Below, piece after piece: positions 1 to 8,545 of a DNA stretch of 64,000 nucleotides. The DNA is taken from contig CAVRGR010000007.1 in the NCBI GenBank assembly GCA_963720775.1, positions 124,001-188,000 of the forward strand, given 5' to 3'. Numbering within the stretch: the stretch's first letter is position 1; every line of letters starts with the position of its first letter. The notes under the pieces are model-generated. The model did not search any database, was not told the origin of the DNA, and saw only the letters and a list, made by a program, of their open reading frames with translations. This DNA is from JAENVT01 sp963720775 (GTDB lineage: Bacteria > Actinomycetota > Acidimicrobiia > Acidimicrobiales > Ilumatobacteraceae). The translations under genes were made by a program, and so were the position numbers.

Positions 1-180
1 CGTGGTCAACCGTGGATGGTCGGAACGGAGATGGATCCACTCCGACGAAACTTCGACGTCGGCGACCTCGCTGCGGCGATCGCCAGTCGAAACATCGCCG
101 GCACGGTTGTCGTGCAAACCGTCGCCGACATCACCGAGACCGAAGAGCTGCTCGATCTCGCCGAACACCACCCGCTGATC
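1..180 (+). pseudogene. amidohydrolase (TIM-barrel hydrolase) N-terminal remnant
   Basis: The reading frame from base 1 gives PWMVGTEMDPLRRNF and then an AGTVVVQTVADITETEELL-like stretch, ending near EHHPLI. This is the pattern of the first 80 or so residues of amidohydrolase-2 family sugar-lactone hydrolases. The true start lies left of the window. Homology stops at about base 180, and the next bases belong to an SDR gene in another frame. The rest of the barrel is missing, so no active enzyme can be made. Family call is from sequence style; the break is directly visible. Confidence 0.6.
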
Positions 181-391
181 ACCGTGGATCGCCCGACTGC
201 TCGGCAAGGCCACCGGTCCGGTCGCGGAGCGGGCTGCTCTCGAAGCTCGCCAACCGTCCGGTCGCCTCGTTTCGGCAGAGGAGGTCGCCGCCGCAGTCCT
301 GTATCTCGCCGGACCATCCGCCGGGGCGACCACAGGCACCTCGCTGGCAGTCGACGGTGGCATGGCCGGGCTTCGTCTGCGCCCGCGCTGA
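179..391 (+). pseudogene. short-chain dehydrogenase (SDR) C-terminal remnant
   Basis: An open frame reads PWIARLLGKATGPVAERAA, then GRLVSAEEVAAAVLYLAGP, then TGTSLAVDGGM, and ends in a TGA at 389-391. These are the classic C-terminal SDR segments (the GR-x3-EEVA helix and the AVDGG end). The Rossmann nucleotide-binding half and the YxxxK catalytic region are absent. The fragment starts exactly where the amidohydrolase remnant stops. SDR and amidohydrolase genes are often neighbours in sugar-acid catabolism clusters, so this is most simply one deletion that fused two former neighbours. Confidence 0.6.
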
Positions 392-427
392 GCGCGCGAC
401 GCGTCAGGACAGGCCGGCCGGCTGAGA

Positions 428-1135
428 TCAGGCCCGTCGCATGGAGATCGACACGGCGACGACCCACACGAGCCAGAACAAGAAGCCCACGGCGCCGAGC
501 AGCCCAATGGGTGCACCGCCGACCACAGGGACCACGCCGATCACGGCCACCAGCAGCATCGAGGCCCCGACCAGGCCGAACGGCCCGATCCAGCGCGGCA
601 GCTCGGGATGCCGGGTGGCGCCCACCGAGAGCAGCAGGAAGAGCGTTCCCAGCAGGGCCTCGTTGAGCACGAACGCGCCGTCGTGGAGGCCCGCCACGAT
701 GGTGACGCCGTCAGACGTGAGGCGCCCGGCGTCGATCAGCGAGGCGAGCGTGGCGTCGAGGGCCACGACGGCGCTGAAGAGGGCTGTCATGGCGTAGATT
801 CCGCCGACCCCGGCCTTGCCGATGGGCTGGGCCCGGAACACCTGCCGCAGCCCCGCCGACCACACCAGGATGCACGGCAGCGCGATGACGAAGAGTCCGG
901 AGGCGATCGTCACCCCCATGAGGTGGGTGCCGTAGTAGTCGCTGACCTCGGCGGCCGAGGCGCCGCCGATCGGCGCGGCTCCCCGGAGGGCGTTCTCGGC
1001 GAGCACGCAGGCGGCAAAGCCGAACCCTCCGAGCGCGGCGATGCGCCGGACGTCTGGTTCAGCGGCGACGGCGGGGCTCGTCCCCAGCGTCGCGTCGGTC
1101 GTCGCCGCCGGAGCGCGATTCGTGGTGGTGGTCAT
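428..1135 (-). CDS. DUF4386-like multi-pass membrane protein
   Basis: The protein has 235 residues. A polar 30-residue N-terminus is followed by about six hydrophobic segments, including GGFGFAACVLAENALRG, the VTIASGLFVIALPCILVW region, YAMTALFSAVVALDATLASL, LNEALLGTLFLLLSVGA and GAVGFLFWLVWVVAVSI. The layout and the LRxVFR...GGIYAMTALFSA pattern resemble DUF4386 proteins, which are integral membrane proteins of unknown function. It stands alone on the minus strand between decayed sequences. No catalytic motif is visible. The upstream 165 bases show no clear promoter. Confidence 0.65.
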   Translation of the reverse strand: MTTTTNRAPAATTDATLGTSPAVAAEPDVRRIAALGGFGFAACVLAENALRGAAPIGGASAAEVSDYYGTHLMGVTIASGLFVIALPCILVWSAGLRQVFRAQPIGKAGVGGIYAMTALFSAVVALDATLASLIDAGRLTSDGVTIVAGLHDGAFVLNEALLGTLFLLLSVGATRHPELPRWIGPFGLVGASMLLVAVIGVVPVVGGAPIGLLGAVGFLFWLVWVVAVSISMRRA

Positions 1136-1263
1136 GTCGGGTCCTCCCGTTGTGTGGCCGGCGCCTTACCGGCACGATGAACTGACGCCATTCAGACAGG
1201 CGACGCCGCCGGGAACGTCGGTCGGACTACGTAAACCGCGAGCAGGGCGGCGGCTGCGGCTGC

Positions 1264-1460
1264 CTACGCACCGACTACGCACTCGGTCCCGCAGGCTCAG
1301 TCGGTGGAGATCCAGGTGGACCGGGAGGCGACCGTCGAGCGGCTGGCGCTCGACGACACCACGTGGGTCGACATCGTGCGGGGCTGGCTCGTCGGTGCCG
1401 ACGGGCTGTTCGATCTCGAGACCAAACTAGGGGGCAAGGACACCAAGGGGTTACGACGCC
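1264..1460 (+). pseudogene. possible AlkB-family dioxygenase N-terminal remnant
   Basis: The frame from about 1264 gives SVEIQVDREATVERLALD, then DDTTWVDIVRGWLVGADGLFD, which resembles the start of actinobacterial AlkB-type 2-oxoglutarate dioxygenases. Similarity is lost after about residue 45 and the iron-binding HxD...H region is absent. Neighbouring frames to about 1600 hold other short uninformative stretches. I treat it as a decayed fragment; the family call is tentative. Confidence 0.3.
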
Positions 1461-1619
1461 GCGTTCAAACGCACGTTCATCGAGCACTGCCGCGACCACC
1501 ACGTGGGTGTGGGCGACGTCGCTGCTCTGGGACGGAAAGTGCGCAGACCGGTTACGTCCGTTCTTCGCGCTCGATCCTCGGCTAGGTGTTCCCGGACGAC
1601 CGGTGAGGTGTGCTGTTGC

Positions 1620-2579
1620 CTACGCAGGTCGTGTGGCCCGGATGAGCGAGAGTTCGGGCAGGCTCAGCACGTTGAGCTCGATGCCGGTGAGACCGGCGGC
1701 GTAGAGCCAGTTGGCGTACGACGAGAACGAGTGGATGCCGCCCTCGGAGGTGCGCAGCGCCAGGTTCAGCGCGTACAGCGCGTTCGACTGGCCATCGGCG
1801 CGGTCGACGTCGGGGATGGCGTCGAGGATCGCGATCGTGCCCCCTCGGTCGAGCGACCTGGCGGCGCGAGCGAGGAGGTGGGCGTTCCTCTCGGGACCGA
1901 ACAGGCGGCACACGGCTGCGAGCAGGATCAGGTCGTAGGGGCCGCCCAAGTCGACATCGAAGATGCTGCCGGCGATGAAGTCGAAGCGTCCGCCGAGGCC
2001 GTCGGCCTCCACGACGCGTTCGGTTACGGCGAGGCCGTCGGGCAGAACCACAGCGGTGACTCGGAGCCGGGGATCGGTGGCGGCGAGGGCGCGGGTCCAG
2101 GGGGCGTTGCCGGCGGCGAGGTCGAGCACACGGGGGCCGGTGCCGGCGAGCGCGCGCGTCACTTCGGGGCGCAACGGCTCGGCGATCGAGGCGATGTGCT
2201 CGGCCACCTTCGGGTACCCGGTGGCCGCCACCGCCGTGTCGCTCACGTCGAACGCTGTGCCGCCCTCGCGCAGGGCCTTCGGGAGGAACTGCCAGAGCTG
2301 GTGGGCGTGCTCGACGCGGCTGGCATCGATGCGGGCCGAGTACCGGGTGCCGTCATCGCGCATGACCGCGCCGACGGCGCACAAGGCGTCGAGGAGCAGT
2401 GTCACGAGATCACGGTCGAGGCCGCATCGGTCGGCCACCTCGGTCGCGGTGTGCGGGGACTCGGCGAGGGCGTCGAGGACACCGGTCTCGCCGGCGGCGT
2501 CCAGGGCGCCGGCCGCGGCGATGCTTCGCTCTGCCGTGAGGACCGGCACCATCACCGGTTGGACTCGGCCGGTCGTCAT
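1620..2579 (-). CDS. class I SAM-dependent methyltransferase (O-methyltransferase-like)
   Basis: The protein has 319 residues starting at MTTGRVQPVMV. Residues 1-95 form a winged-helix dimerisation domain (LDALAESPHTATEVADRCGL, then a LLDALCAVGAV helix). The catalytic Rossmann domain follows, with the SAM motif VLDLAAGNAPWTRAL at about residue 160 and PYDLILLAAVCRLFG as motif IV. This is the domain order of family-2 O-methyltransferases acting on small aromatic or polyketide substrates; the substrate here is unknown. The ATG overlaps the TGA of the upstream gene in an ATGA, so it should be translationally coupled as the third gene of the LuxR-led operon. Confidence 0.75.
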   Translation of the reverse strand: MTTGRVQPVMVPVLTAERSIAAAGALDAAGETGVLDALAESPHTATEVADRCGLDRDLVTLLLDALCAVGAVMRDDGTRYSARIDASRVEHAHQLWQFLPKALREGGTAFDVSDTAVAATGYPKVAEHIASIAEPLRPEVTRALAGTGPRVLDLAAGNAPWTRALAATDPRLRVTAVVLPDGLAVTERVVEADGLGGRFDFIAGSIFDVDLGGPYDLILLAAVCRLFGPERNAHLLARAARSLDRGGTIAILDAIPDVDRADGQSNALYALNLALRTSEGGIHSFSSYANWLYAAGLTGIELNVLSLPELSLIRATRPA

Positions 2580-4210
2580 CCGTCCAGCACCGAGACGAGG
2601 CCCGAGCCGCCATCGACGGCGACCCGCTGCCCGTCGCGCACCACGACGGTGGCCACCTTGGTGCCGACCACCGCCGGGACACCGAGCTCCCTGGCGGTGA
2701 GCGCGGTATGGCCGACCAGGCCCCCGAAGTCGCTGACGACCGCTCCGGCGATGGCCATCACGGCGTTCCACGCGGGCGAGGTGGCTCGGCACACCAGCAC
2801 GTCGCCGACCTCGAACCGATCGAAGTCGTCGGGGCCGCGCAGCACGCGCGCCGTGCCCTCGTAGGTGCCCGCGGAGGCGCCGACTCCGCGGATGCCGTCG
2901 GCGCCGACCTGCGGCGGCCCCGCCGGGCCGCCGAGGCGTTCGGTGAGCCAGCCGATGCGGGCCATGTTCCGTCGCGCCGCAGCGGGCAGCTCCACGCCGG
3001 GTGGCGGCCCCGGTCGCGTCGTCGGAGGATCACCCAGAAGCGGTGGGGGGACGGCCTCGGCTTGCCGGCGCCGGGTGGCGGAGCGTTCCCTCGCGACGGC
3101 GGCGACGGTCCTGGCCGTGTCCGGGTCGCGCAACGCGCCGGCGAGCTCGGCCGGCTCGAGGTCGAACACGAGCTGGGGGTCGGTGAGCGCGCTGCGGGCG
3201 ACCAGGCGGCGGCCGGCCTCGAGGGCGACTCGCCGCGCCAGGCCCATCCATCGCAGCAGCATGGCGTTGGAATCGTCACGCCAGGTCTGGCCGAGCCGAG
3301 CCGCGGCCGCGGCGCCAGCGAGCTCAGAGACCTCGATCAGCTCGTCGACTTCGACCACCTTGGTGGGCGCGTCGAGGTGGGTGCGCACCAGTTCGATGAC
3401 CACGTCGGGCCGCTCGCCGAGCGTGGGCAGGCGGGGCGAGAGCTTGAACAAGATGTCACGGTCGCGCTCGTACATCGCCGCTGCTTCGGAACCGGCGATG
3501 GCGTCGAGGAGCTCGTCGATCGATACCGACTTGCCGGTGGCAAGGCCCTCGGCGAGGTCGGGCGCGTGGGCCTTGAGCGCCGCGGCCAGCGCACTGACGG
3601 TGCTCGCCACCCCTGCGGACGCGGGCACCGACCCGAGAGCCTTGATCGCGGTGCGGTCGTCCCATCCGGCGACCTCCCCCGCTCGGAGCACGTATTCGGC
3701 GATGAGCGATCCGATCGCGATGTCGGCGAACCGCTCCCGGATCAGCTCGCCGAGCCGATGGGCGCAGCGCTCGACGCGCCCGGCGAGGGCCGCGTCGCTG
3801 AGGGCGTCGAGGCCGGCACCGAGCAGCTGGCGCTCCTCCTCGAGCGGGCCGAGCCGGTCCAGGTGGTCCCGCGCCGCGGCTTCGAGCAAGGCGAGGACGT
3901 CGTGTGTGGCGGCGAAAGTGGCACGGGCACGGAGGCGGTCGGGAGCGGTGAGCGGCCGGAACCCGGTGTAGAACCAGCCGTCGACGACGGCGCCTTCGAT
4001 CGTCTCGGCCAGCATCCCGTAGCGCTCGAAACCGGTGGAGAACCCGTCGCTGAAGGGCTGGTTGAAGAGCGCGTCGCCGAAGGTCCCCCGCGGTTCGTCC
4101 ACGTGGTCGTCGAGCACCCAGAAGCCGGGAGGCGGGTGGGCTGAGGTGAACGCAGAGGCGCCTGGCATGTCGCCAGCTTCGCCCGCCGGACCGTGCGACG
4201 CATCGGTCAA
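2576..4210 (-). CDS. stand-alone PEP-utilising enzyme swivel (mobile) domain protein
   Basis: The protein has 544 residues from a TTG start one base after the stop of the LuxR gene; GAGAGGAAG in the end of that gene can serve as ribosome-binding site. The last 100 residues match the swivelling phosphohistidine domain of PEP synthase, PPDK and rifampin phosphotransferase: VGDVLVCRATSPAW, then SDFGGLVGHTALTARE with the His that carries the phosphate, then GVPAVVGT. The first 430 residues are largely helical. They lack the ATP-grasp and PEP-barrel domains, so it is not a complete synthase. It could be a carrier or accessory subunit that needs a partner elsewhere. Confidence 0.65.
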   Translation of the reverse strand: MTDASHGPAGEAGDMPGASAFTSAHPPPGFWVLDDHVDEPRGTFGDALFNQPFSDGFSTGFERYGMLAETIEGAVVDGWFYTGFRPLTAPDRLRARATFAATHDVLALLEAAARDHLDRLGPLEEERQLLGAGLDALSDAALAGRVERCAHRLGELIRERFADIAIGSLIAEYVLRAGEVAGWDDRTAIKALGSVPASAGVASTVSALAAALKAHAPDLAEGLATGKSVSIDELLDAIAGSEAAAMYERDRDILFKLSPRLPTLGERPDVVIELVRTHLDAPTKVVEVDELIEVSELAGAAAAARLGQTWRDDSNAMLLRWMGLARRVALEAGRRLVARSALTDPQLVFDLEPAELAGALRDPDTARTVAAVARERSATRRRQAEAVPPPLLGDPPTTRPGPPPGVELPAAARRNMARIGWLTERLGGPAGPPQVGADGIRGVGASAGTYEGTARVLRGPDDFDRFEVGDVLVCRATSPAWNAVMAIAGAVVSDFGGLVGHTALTARELGVPAVVGTKVATVVVRDGQRVAVDGGSGLVSVLDG

Positions 4211-4211
4211 G

Positions 4212-7052
4212 TTACGTATCTTCCTCTCGCCGGAGCACGTAGGCCGCGAGCGCCGTGCGGGAGCCCACGCCGAGCTTGGTGAAGATGTGGTCGAGGTGGC
4301 TGGTGACCGTGCGGATGCTCACGACGAGCCGCTCGGCGATCTGGGCGTTGGTCAGCCCTTCGGCCACCAGGGTCGCCACCTCCTCCTCGCGGGGGGTGAG
4401 GACCACGTGCCGGGCCCGGCGTCGGCTCCGTCCGACCAGGGCGAGGGTCCGCTCCGACCAGGGTTCGGCTCCGAGGTCTTCCAGGAGCGACAGGCCGCCT
4501 TCGAGCAGCCTCGCGTCGCCGTCGGCTCTCGCCGCCTCGCACGCTTCGATCCGGGCCCGGGCCGCCTCGAACGGCATGGCCAACGCCTCGAAGCGCTCAG
4601 CCGAGTCGAGCAGCGCCTTCCGGCCGGCTGCGGGGTCGCTCCTCGCGAAGGCCAGGCCCTCGATCCGCGTCGCGATGGCTCCGAGGCGGGTGTCGGCGTC
4701 GCCCATCGACCGAAGGTCGGACACGAGGCGGTGAGCCCGGTCGAGCGCGTCGGACCGGACGAGCCACAACCCGTGGGCGGCGAAGACCACGGGCCCGGCC
4801 ATGGCCACGTGACCCGACGACCACATCGCCGGTTCCGCCGCGGCTGGGATCGGTGTGCCTTCGGCATCGGCCAACTCCACCGCGACCGCGGCGGCGAGTC
4901 CAGCGTGAGAGCCGAAGGACTGGTCGGGGGAATCGGAGCGGGTCCGAGCCGCCACCTCCCGCGCTTTGTCGAACTCGCCGCGGTGCACCAGGAGGTGCGC
5001 CTGCTCGAGGCCCCGCCGGCTTCGCAGGCGCTCGATTGGGAGCTCGGCCTCGTCGGCCAGGAGATCAGCGGCCCGATCCCACTGCCCGTGGGCGAAGGCC
5101 ATGTCGAAGCGGGCGGCGGTCTCGCGCCACACCCGAGCACCCGCCCGCACCCCGTCGAGCCCCCGCACCGCGTCGAGCAGGGCCTCGACCTCGCGCCAGC
5201 GACCGAGAAGGCAGTAGCCCTCCAGCGCGAGGCCGAACGAGTTCTGGTGGAGCTCCCCCGCTTTCGTCTCCCACCCGTCGGGGAACAGCTCCAGCGTGTC
5301 AGCCACCGAACTGTGCTCGATCAACGAGACGAGCATGTTGACGTTGAAGCGAACGAGGTCGGTGACCAACGACGGACCGGCGTCCGCGAGCGCCGCCTCG
5401 AAGTCGGCGACCCGTGCGGGAAGGGCGTCCACGTCGGCGAGCTTTCCCACCATGTGGCAGCGCTCCGCCTGCACCCGGACCACGTCGAGCGGCCCGGCCC
5501 GTCGCGCCAGCGTGAGGGCCTCGTCGAACTGGCGGTCGAGGTCGGCACGCTCGCCGCGCACCCAGGCCAGGTCGGCGGCTTGGGTGGTGAGAGCCGCCGC
5601 CCGACCAGGCTGATCGGCTTCGAGCTCACGGGCCGCCTCACGAAGGCACACCTCCGCGGCGCGGATCTCACCGAGTCTCCGCCACGCGACGCCCTGCATG
5701 GCGAGGATCTCGCCGAGGCGCTCCCGGCCGGCCCCGGTGGCGCCGCGGGCTCGCCCGGCCGCCTCACCGAGCCAGCGGGCCGCGGCGTCTGTGGCGCCCT
5801 GGCTCAGTGCTCCCCGTCCGGCGGCCACGAGCACGACGATCGCCTCGTCGGCCGCTACAGCGTCACCCGAGTTGACGAGGTGCAGGGCGATCTCGTCGTC
5901 GCGTGCCAAGCCGGCACCGAGCACCGTCACCCAGCCGGCGTGTGCCGCTCGGAGCTGCGCCTCCGGAGCCACGCCGAGCGCGGCTTCGGTCACGATGGGG
6001 TTCGCCGCCTCCACCACCCCGCCAGCACTGTCGACGGTGACAAGGTGGAGCCTGGCCAGGCGGTCGACCGCGGAGCGGTTCGCCTCCGCCACGCCCGACA
6101 CCTGTGCGACCTCCTCGAACCTCGCCGGACGGTGGGCCGTCGCGACGGCCACCAGCACGGCACGCTCGTCGTCGCTGAGGGCCTGGATCCGGTCGCGGAA
6201 CAGGTCGACGACGTACCCCGGCAGGAAGAGCGCGTCGCCCTCGGCGTCGAGGCCGTCAGCGCCGTCCCGGAGCGCGCCACCGGCTGCCAGCTCGCGTGCC
6301 AGCGCCTCGGCCGCGAGGGGTAACCCGCCGCTGCGGGCCAGGATCTTGGCGGCGAGTCGCGGCTCCGGACGGCCGCCGAGGATGGGTGTGACGAGCTCGA
6401 CGATCGAGTCGTCGTCCAACGGCCCGAGGTCAACACGGCGGGCGTAGCGGCCGCGCAGCAGCTCGCCGATCACCAGCCGGACGTCGTGGCGATGATCGAT
6501 GTCGCCGGGCCGAAGCGCCACCATCAGACCAACGGGCACCGAGGCCAGCTCGGCGTTGAGGTAGCCGAGCATCTCCACCGTGGCAGCATCGGCCCAGTGC
6601 AGGTCGTCGATCGCCAGGACCACGGGCCGAGCGCGGGCCAACCGGGCGAGCAGGAGGCTCACGGCCTGGAACAGACGCATCCGCTCGGTATCAGCGTCCG
6701 CGGGCAGGATCTCCGCCTGCGGGAGCGTCTCGACGAGGCGGCTCAGTGAAGGCAGCCCGGCCACGAGCTCGGCACGTTCGTCGGCGGCGATGGCATCGAG
6801 GTGCCGGGCCAGCGCTGTCGCGAGCGGGGCGAAGGCCAGCACGGCGCCGCCCACCGATGGAGCCCGACCGGTGAGGACGAGCACGCCCTCGCGGGACGCC
6901 CACCGGGAGAGCTCCGCGAAGAAAGTGGTCTTGCCGTGGCCGGGCTCGGCGGCCAGCACGACGCGCACGGCCTCGCCGTCGGAGATCAGCGGAAGCAGGG
7001 CGCGCTTGAGCGCATCGAGCTCTGCTTCCCTGCCGACGAGCACGTCAACCAT
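4212..7052 (-). CDS. LuxR-family transcriptional regulator with AAA/STAND ATPase (LAL type)
   Basis: The protein has 946 residues from MVDVLVGREAELDALKRAL; a start 17 codons upstream is open but less family-like. An N-terminal AAA module carries Walker A AEPGHGKTTFF (about residue 40) and Walker B VVLAIDDLHWAD. A long helical sensor region of TPR-like repeats follows. The end is a LuxR helix-turn-helix: LTPREEEVATLVAEGLTN, then AQIAERLVVSIRTVTSHLDH. LAL regulators act as signal-dependent activators, often of local genes. It is the first gene of an operon with the swivel-domain protein and the methyltransferase, which are its likely targets. Confidence 0.85.
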   Translation of the reverse strand: MVDVLVGREAELDALKRALLPLISDGEAVRVVLAAEPGHGKTTFFAELSRWASREGVLVLTGRAPSVGGAVLAFAPLATALARHLDAIAADERAELVAGLPSLSRLVETLPQAEILPADADTERMRLFQAVSLLLARLARARPVVLAIDDLHWADAATVEMLGYLNAELASVPVGLMVALRPGDIDHRHDVRLVIGELLRGRYARRVDLGPLDDDSIVELVTPILGGRPEPRLAAKILARSGGLPLAAEALARELAAGGALRDGADGLDAEGDALFLPGYVVDLFRDRIQALSDDERAVLVAVATAHRPARFEEVAQVSGVAEANRSAVDRLARLHLVTVDSAGGVVEAANPIVTEAALGVAPEAQLRAAHAGWVTVLGAGLARDDEIALHLVNSGDAVAADEAIVVLVAAGRGALSQGATDAAARWLGEAAGRARGATGAGRERLGEILAMQGVAWRRLGEIRAAEVCLREAARELEADQPGRAAALTTQAADLAWVRGERADLDRQFDEALTLARRAGPLDVVRVQAERCHMVGKLADVDALPARVADFEAALADAGPSLVTDLVRFNVNMLVSLIEHSSVADTLELFPDGWETKAGELHQNSFGLALEGYCLLGRWREVEALLDAVRGLDGVRAGARVWRETAARFDMAFAHGQWDRAADLLADEAELPIERLRSRRGLEQAHLLVHRGEFDKAREVAARTRSDSPDQSFGSHAGLAAAVAVELADAEGTPIPAAAEPAMWSSGHVAMAGPVVFAAHGLWLVRSDALDRAHRLVSDLRSMGDADTRLGAIATRIEGLAFARSDPAAGRKALLDSAERFEALAMPFEAARARIEACEAARADGDARLLEGGLSLLEDLGAEPWSERTLALVGRSRRRARHVVLTPREEEVATLVAEGLTNAQIAERLVVSIRTVTSHLDHIFTKLGVGSRTALAAYVLRREEDT

Positions 7053-7129
7053 CCCGGCCCACACTAGAGCGGGCCCCTCGGCGGAGGAGGCGGGATCTGG
7101 CACCGGGCCCAGCGGGCCGGTCGACCGGG

Positions 7130-7240
7130 CGAGGATGCCAACTCAGGGCGAGCAGATCGACCCGATCGGTCACGGACTCTCGTTGTGCGTCGGGGAGCGT
7201 CGACCACCACTCGATGAACTGATCGACGATCGTCCCCAGC
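7130..7240 (-). pseudogene. possible RelE/HigB-type toxin N-terminal remnant
   Basis: The minus-strand frame reads TIVDQFIEWWSTLPDAQRES, then VTDRVDLLAL. This is like the first helix of phage Gp49/HigB-like toxins (F-x2-WW-x-L-x10-V-x3-VDLL). It then dissolves into Pro/Arg-rich sequence with no toxin core. The 7053-7373 stretch holds this fragment and the left end of the IS481 element; I see nothing else in it. Confidence 0.3.
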
Positions 7241-7297
7241 GACCTCGTCGTGCGTCGGCGCAACCTGCAGTGTGTTCCGTCAGGACATAGGAAACCC

Positions 7298-8273
7298 ATC
7301 TCTCAAGACATCGGAAACGTCGATGTTGCGAGACATCGCTCACAGTTGATGGTGTCGGCGATGACTGTTTCGGATGTCCAAAGGGCGTCTGGTGATCACT
7401 GCTGTCATCGTCGAGGGCCGTTCCCAGGCCGATGTTGCCCGCGCCTAGGGGGTGTCCAACGGCTGGGTCAGCAAACTCGTCGCCCGCTACCGCGTCGAAG
7501 GCGATGCGGCGTTCGAACCGCGTTCGCGTCGACCCAAGACCACACCGACCGAGATCGCCCCGTCCACTGTCGATTTGATCGTCGAGGTCCGCCGACAACT
7601 CGTCACTCAAGGTCTCGACGCCATCGCCTGGCACCTCCAACACCACTACCGCATCGTCGTGTCGGTCTCGACCATCGCTCGCACACTGACCCGCCACCAG
7701 CCGACTTCACCCACTACCGGCTCGCCACCGGTATCGATGGTTGGGTCGGGAGTTCTTCTGGATGACGGCAAAGTCGAACGCTTCCAGCAGACCTTCAAGA
7801 ACTGGCTACGACCACAACCCCAACCATCCACCATCACCGAGCTCCAAGCGCTCCTCGACACCTTCGTCGAGCTCTACAACCACCAACGCCCACACCGCTT
7901 TCACCCACCAAGCCACACCCGCCGTCGCCTACACCACCCGACCCAGAGCAACACCCGGCACCCGCACCGACCCCCACTACCGCGTCCGTCACGACCGCGT
8001 CCACGAAGGCGGCTCCGTCAGCCTGCGCGTCAACAGCCGCCTCCACCACATCGGCATCGGACGAACCCACACCGGAACCCGCGTCATCCTGCTCATCGAC
8101 GATCTCGACATCCGCATCATCCACGGCGCTACCGGCGAAATACTCCGAGACCTCACCCTCGACCCGACCCGCAGCTACCAAGGCACCGGGGCACCCAAAG
8201 GACCAACCCGCCCCAAAACGAAACGACCCGAACCCAGTTGAGGGTTCGGATCGCTTCCGATCTCTTGAGAGAT
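7298..8273 (+). mobile_element. IS481-family insertion sequence, degenerate
   Basis: The element is bounded by imperfect 22-bp inverted repeats at 7298-7319 and 8252-8273. The left arm reads ATCTCTCAAGACATCGGAA and continues; the right arm read in complement is the same with two mismatches. Between them is a broken IS481-type transposase gene on the plus strand. At 976 bp it is shorter than usual because the middle of the gene is deleted. Its right end lies four bases from the first tRNA-derived att repeat at 8278, so it inserted at the outer edge of the island. No convincing target duplication is seen. Confidence 0.75.
7374..8241 (+). pseudogene. IS481-family transposase, broken
   Basis: ATG at 7374 gives MSKGRLVITAVIVEGRSQAD and then an in-frame TAG at 7446-7448. 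Beyond it the frame continues GVSNGWVSKLVARYRVEGD (helix-turn-helix) and TIAWHLQHHYRIVVS-like sequence. The DDE catalytic core is mostly deleted: a trace of ADFTHYRLATGID survives in another frame and the text resumes at GKVERFQQTFKNWL. A frameshift near 7895-7905 moves the C-terminal domain (RVHEGGSVSLRVNSRLHHIG, IGRTHTGTRV) to another frame, ending at 8241. A stop, an internal deletion and a frameshift make it certainly inactive. Confidence 0.8.
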
Positions 8274-8277
8274 CACA

Positions 8278-8322
8278 TGGTGGCGGGGGCAGGATTCGAA
8301 CCTGCGACCTTCGGGTTATGAG
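8278..8322 (-). repeat. att copy 1: 3' part of tRNA-fMet (outer boundary of island)
   Basis: A 45-bp copy of the tRNA from anticodon loop to encoded CCA, on the minus strand. It differs from the other copies by one base in the T-loop (TTCGAAT instead of TTCAAAT). Unlike the intact gene it is followed by a genomic CCA. D-arm and 5' acceptor are missing, so it is not a tRNA gene. Confidence 0.85.
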
Positions 8323-8545
8323 GGCGCCGGTCATCGTCCTCCGCAACCGGCACCTGACAGCATCCGTCCTGCTCAAGCAGCGCTTCCGTGGACCTCCGGT
8401 TGGTGGTCGTCGGTGGTTGTCGGCGCTGTCGCGGCCGAGGTGGATCGGGCCGGTTTCGGCACGGCGATTACGATCATCCACCGCCATGACTTCGCTCGCC
8501 GACGCTGTTCGTCCTCCGTGGATGCGCACGCGGCGACGGGGACCT
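8323..8545 (+). pseudogene. truncated duplicate of the segment-B left end, with DUF6880-like gene start
   Basis: After att copy 1 the sequence parallels that after att copy 2 (39,217 onward). Shared pieces are GCCGGTCATCGTC, TCCTGCTCAAGCAGCG, GTCGGCGCT, the block around GGTGGAYCGGRCCGG, GCGATTACGATC, and CATGACTTCGYTSGCCGAC. The ATG at 8486 gives MTSLADAVRPPWMRTR, matching MTSLADTVLPLVRTR of the gene at 39,479, and then loses homology. About 120 bp present in segment B, including its TTGACA pair, are missing here. It looks like the eroded end of a related element. Confidence 0.65.

Noticed and set aside
1503..2864. Long plus-strand frame of 453 codons opposite the methyltransferase
   Set aside because: Composition is Gly/Val/Arg-biased with no family pattern; it mirrors the minus-strand methyltransferase and swivel-protein genes, which have clear motifs.
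4035..6323. 762-codon plus-strand frame opposite the LuxR gene
   Set aside because: It is an antisense shadow from GC-rich third positions; the minus-strand gene has P-loop and HTH motifs.
8278..8322. att copies 1-3 read as tRNA genes
   Set aside because: Only the anticodon loop, T-arm and 3' acceptor are present; D-arm and 5' acceptor are missing, so no cloverleaf forms.
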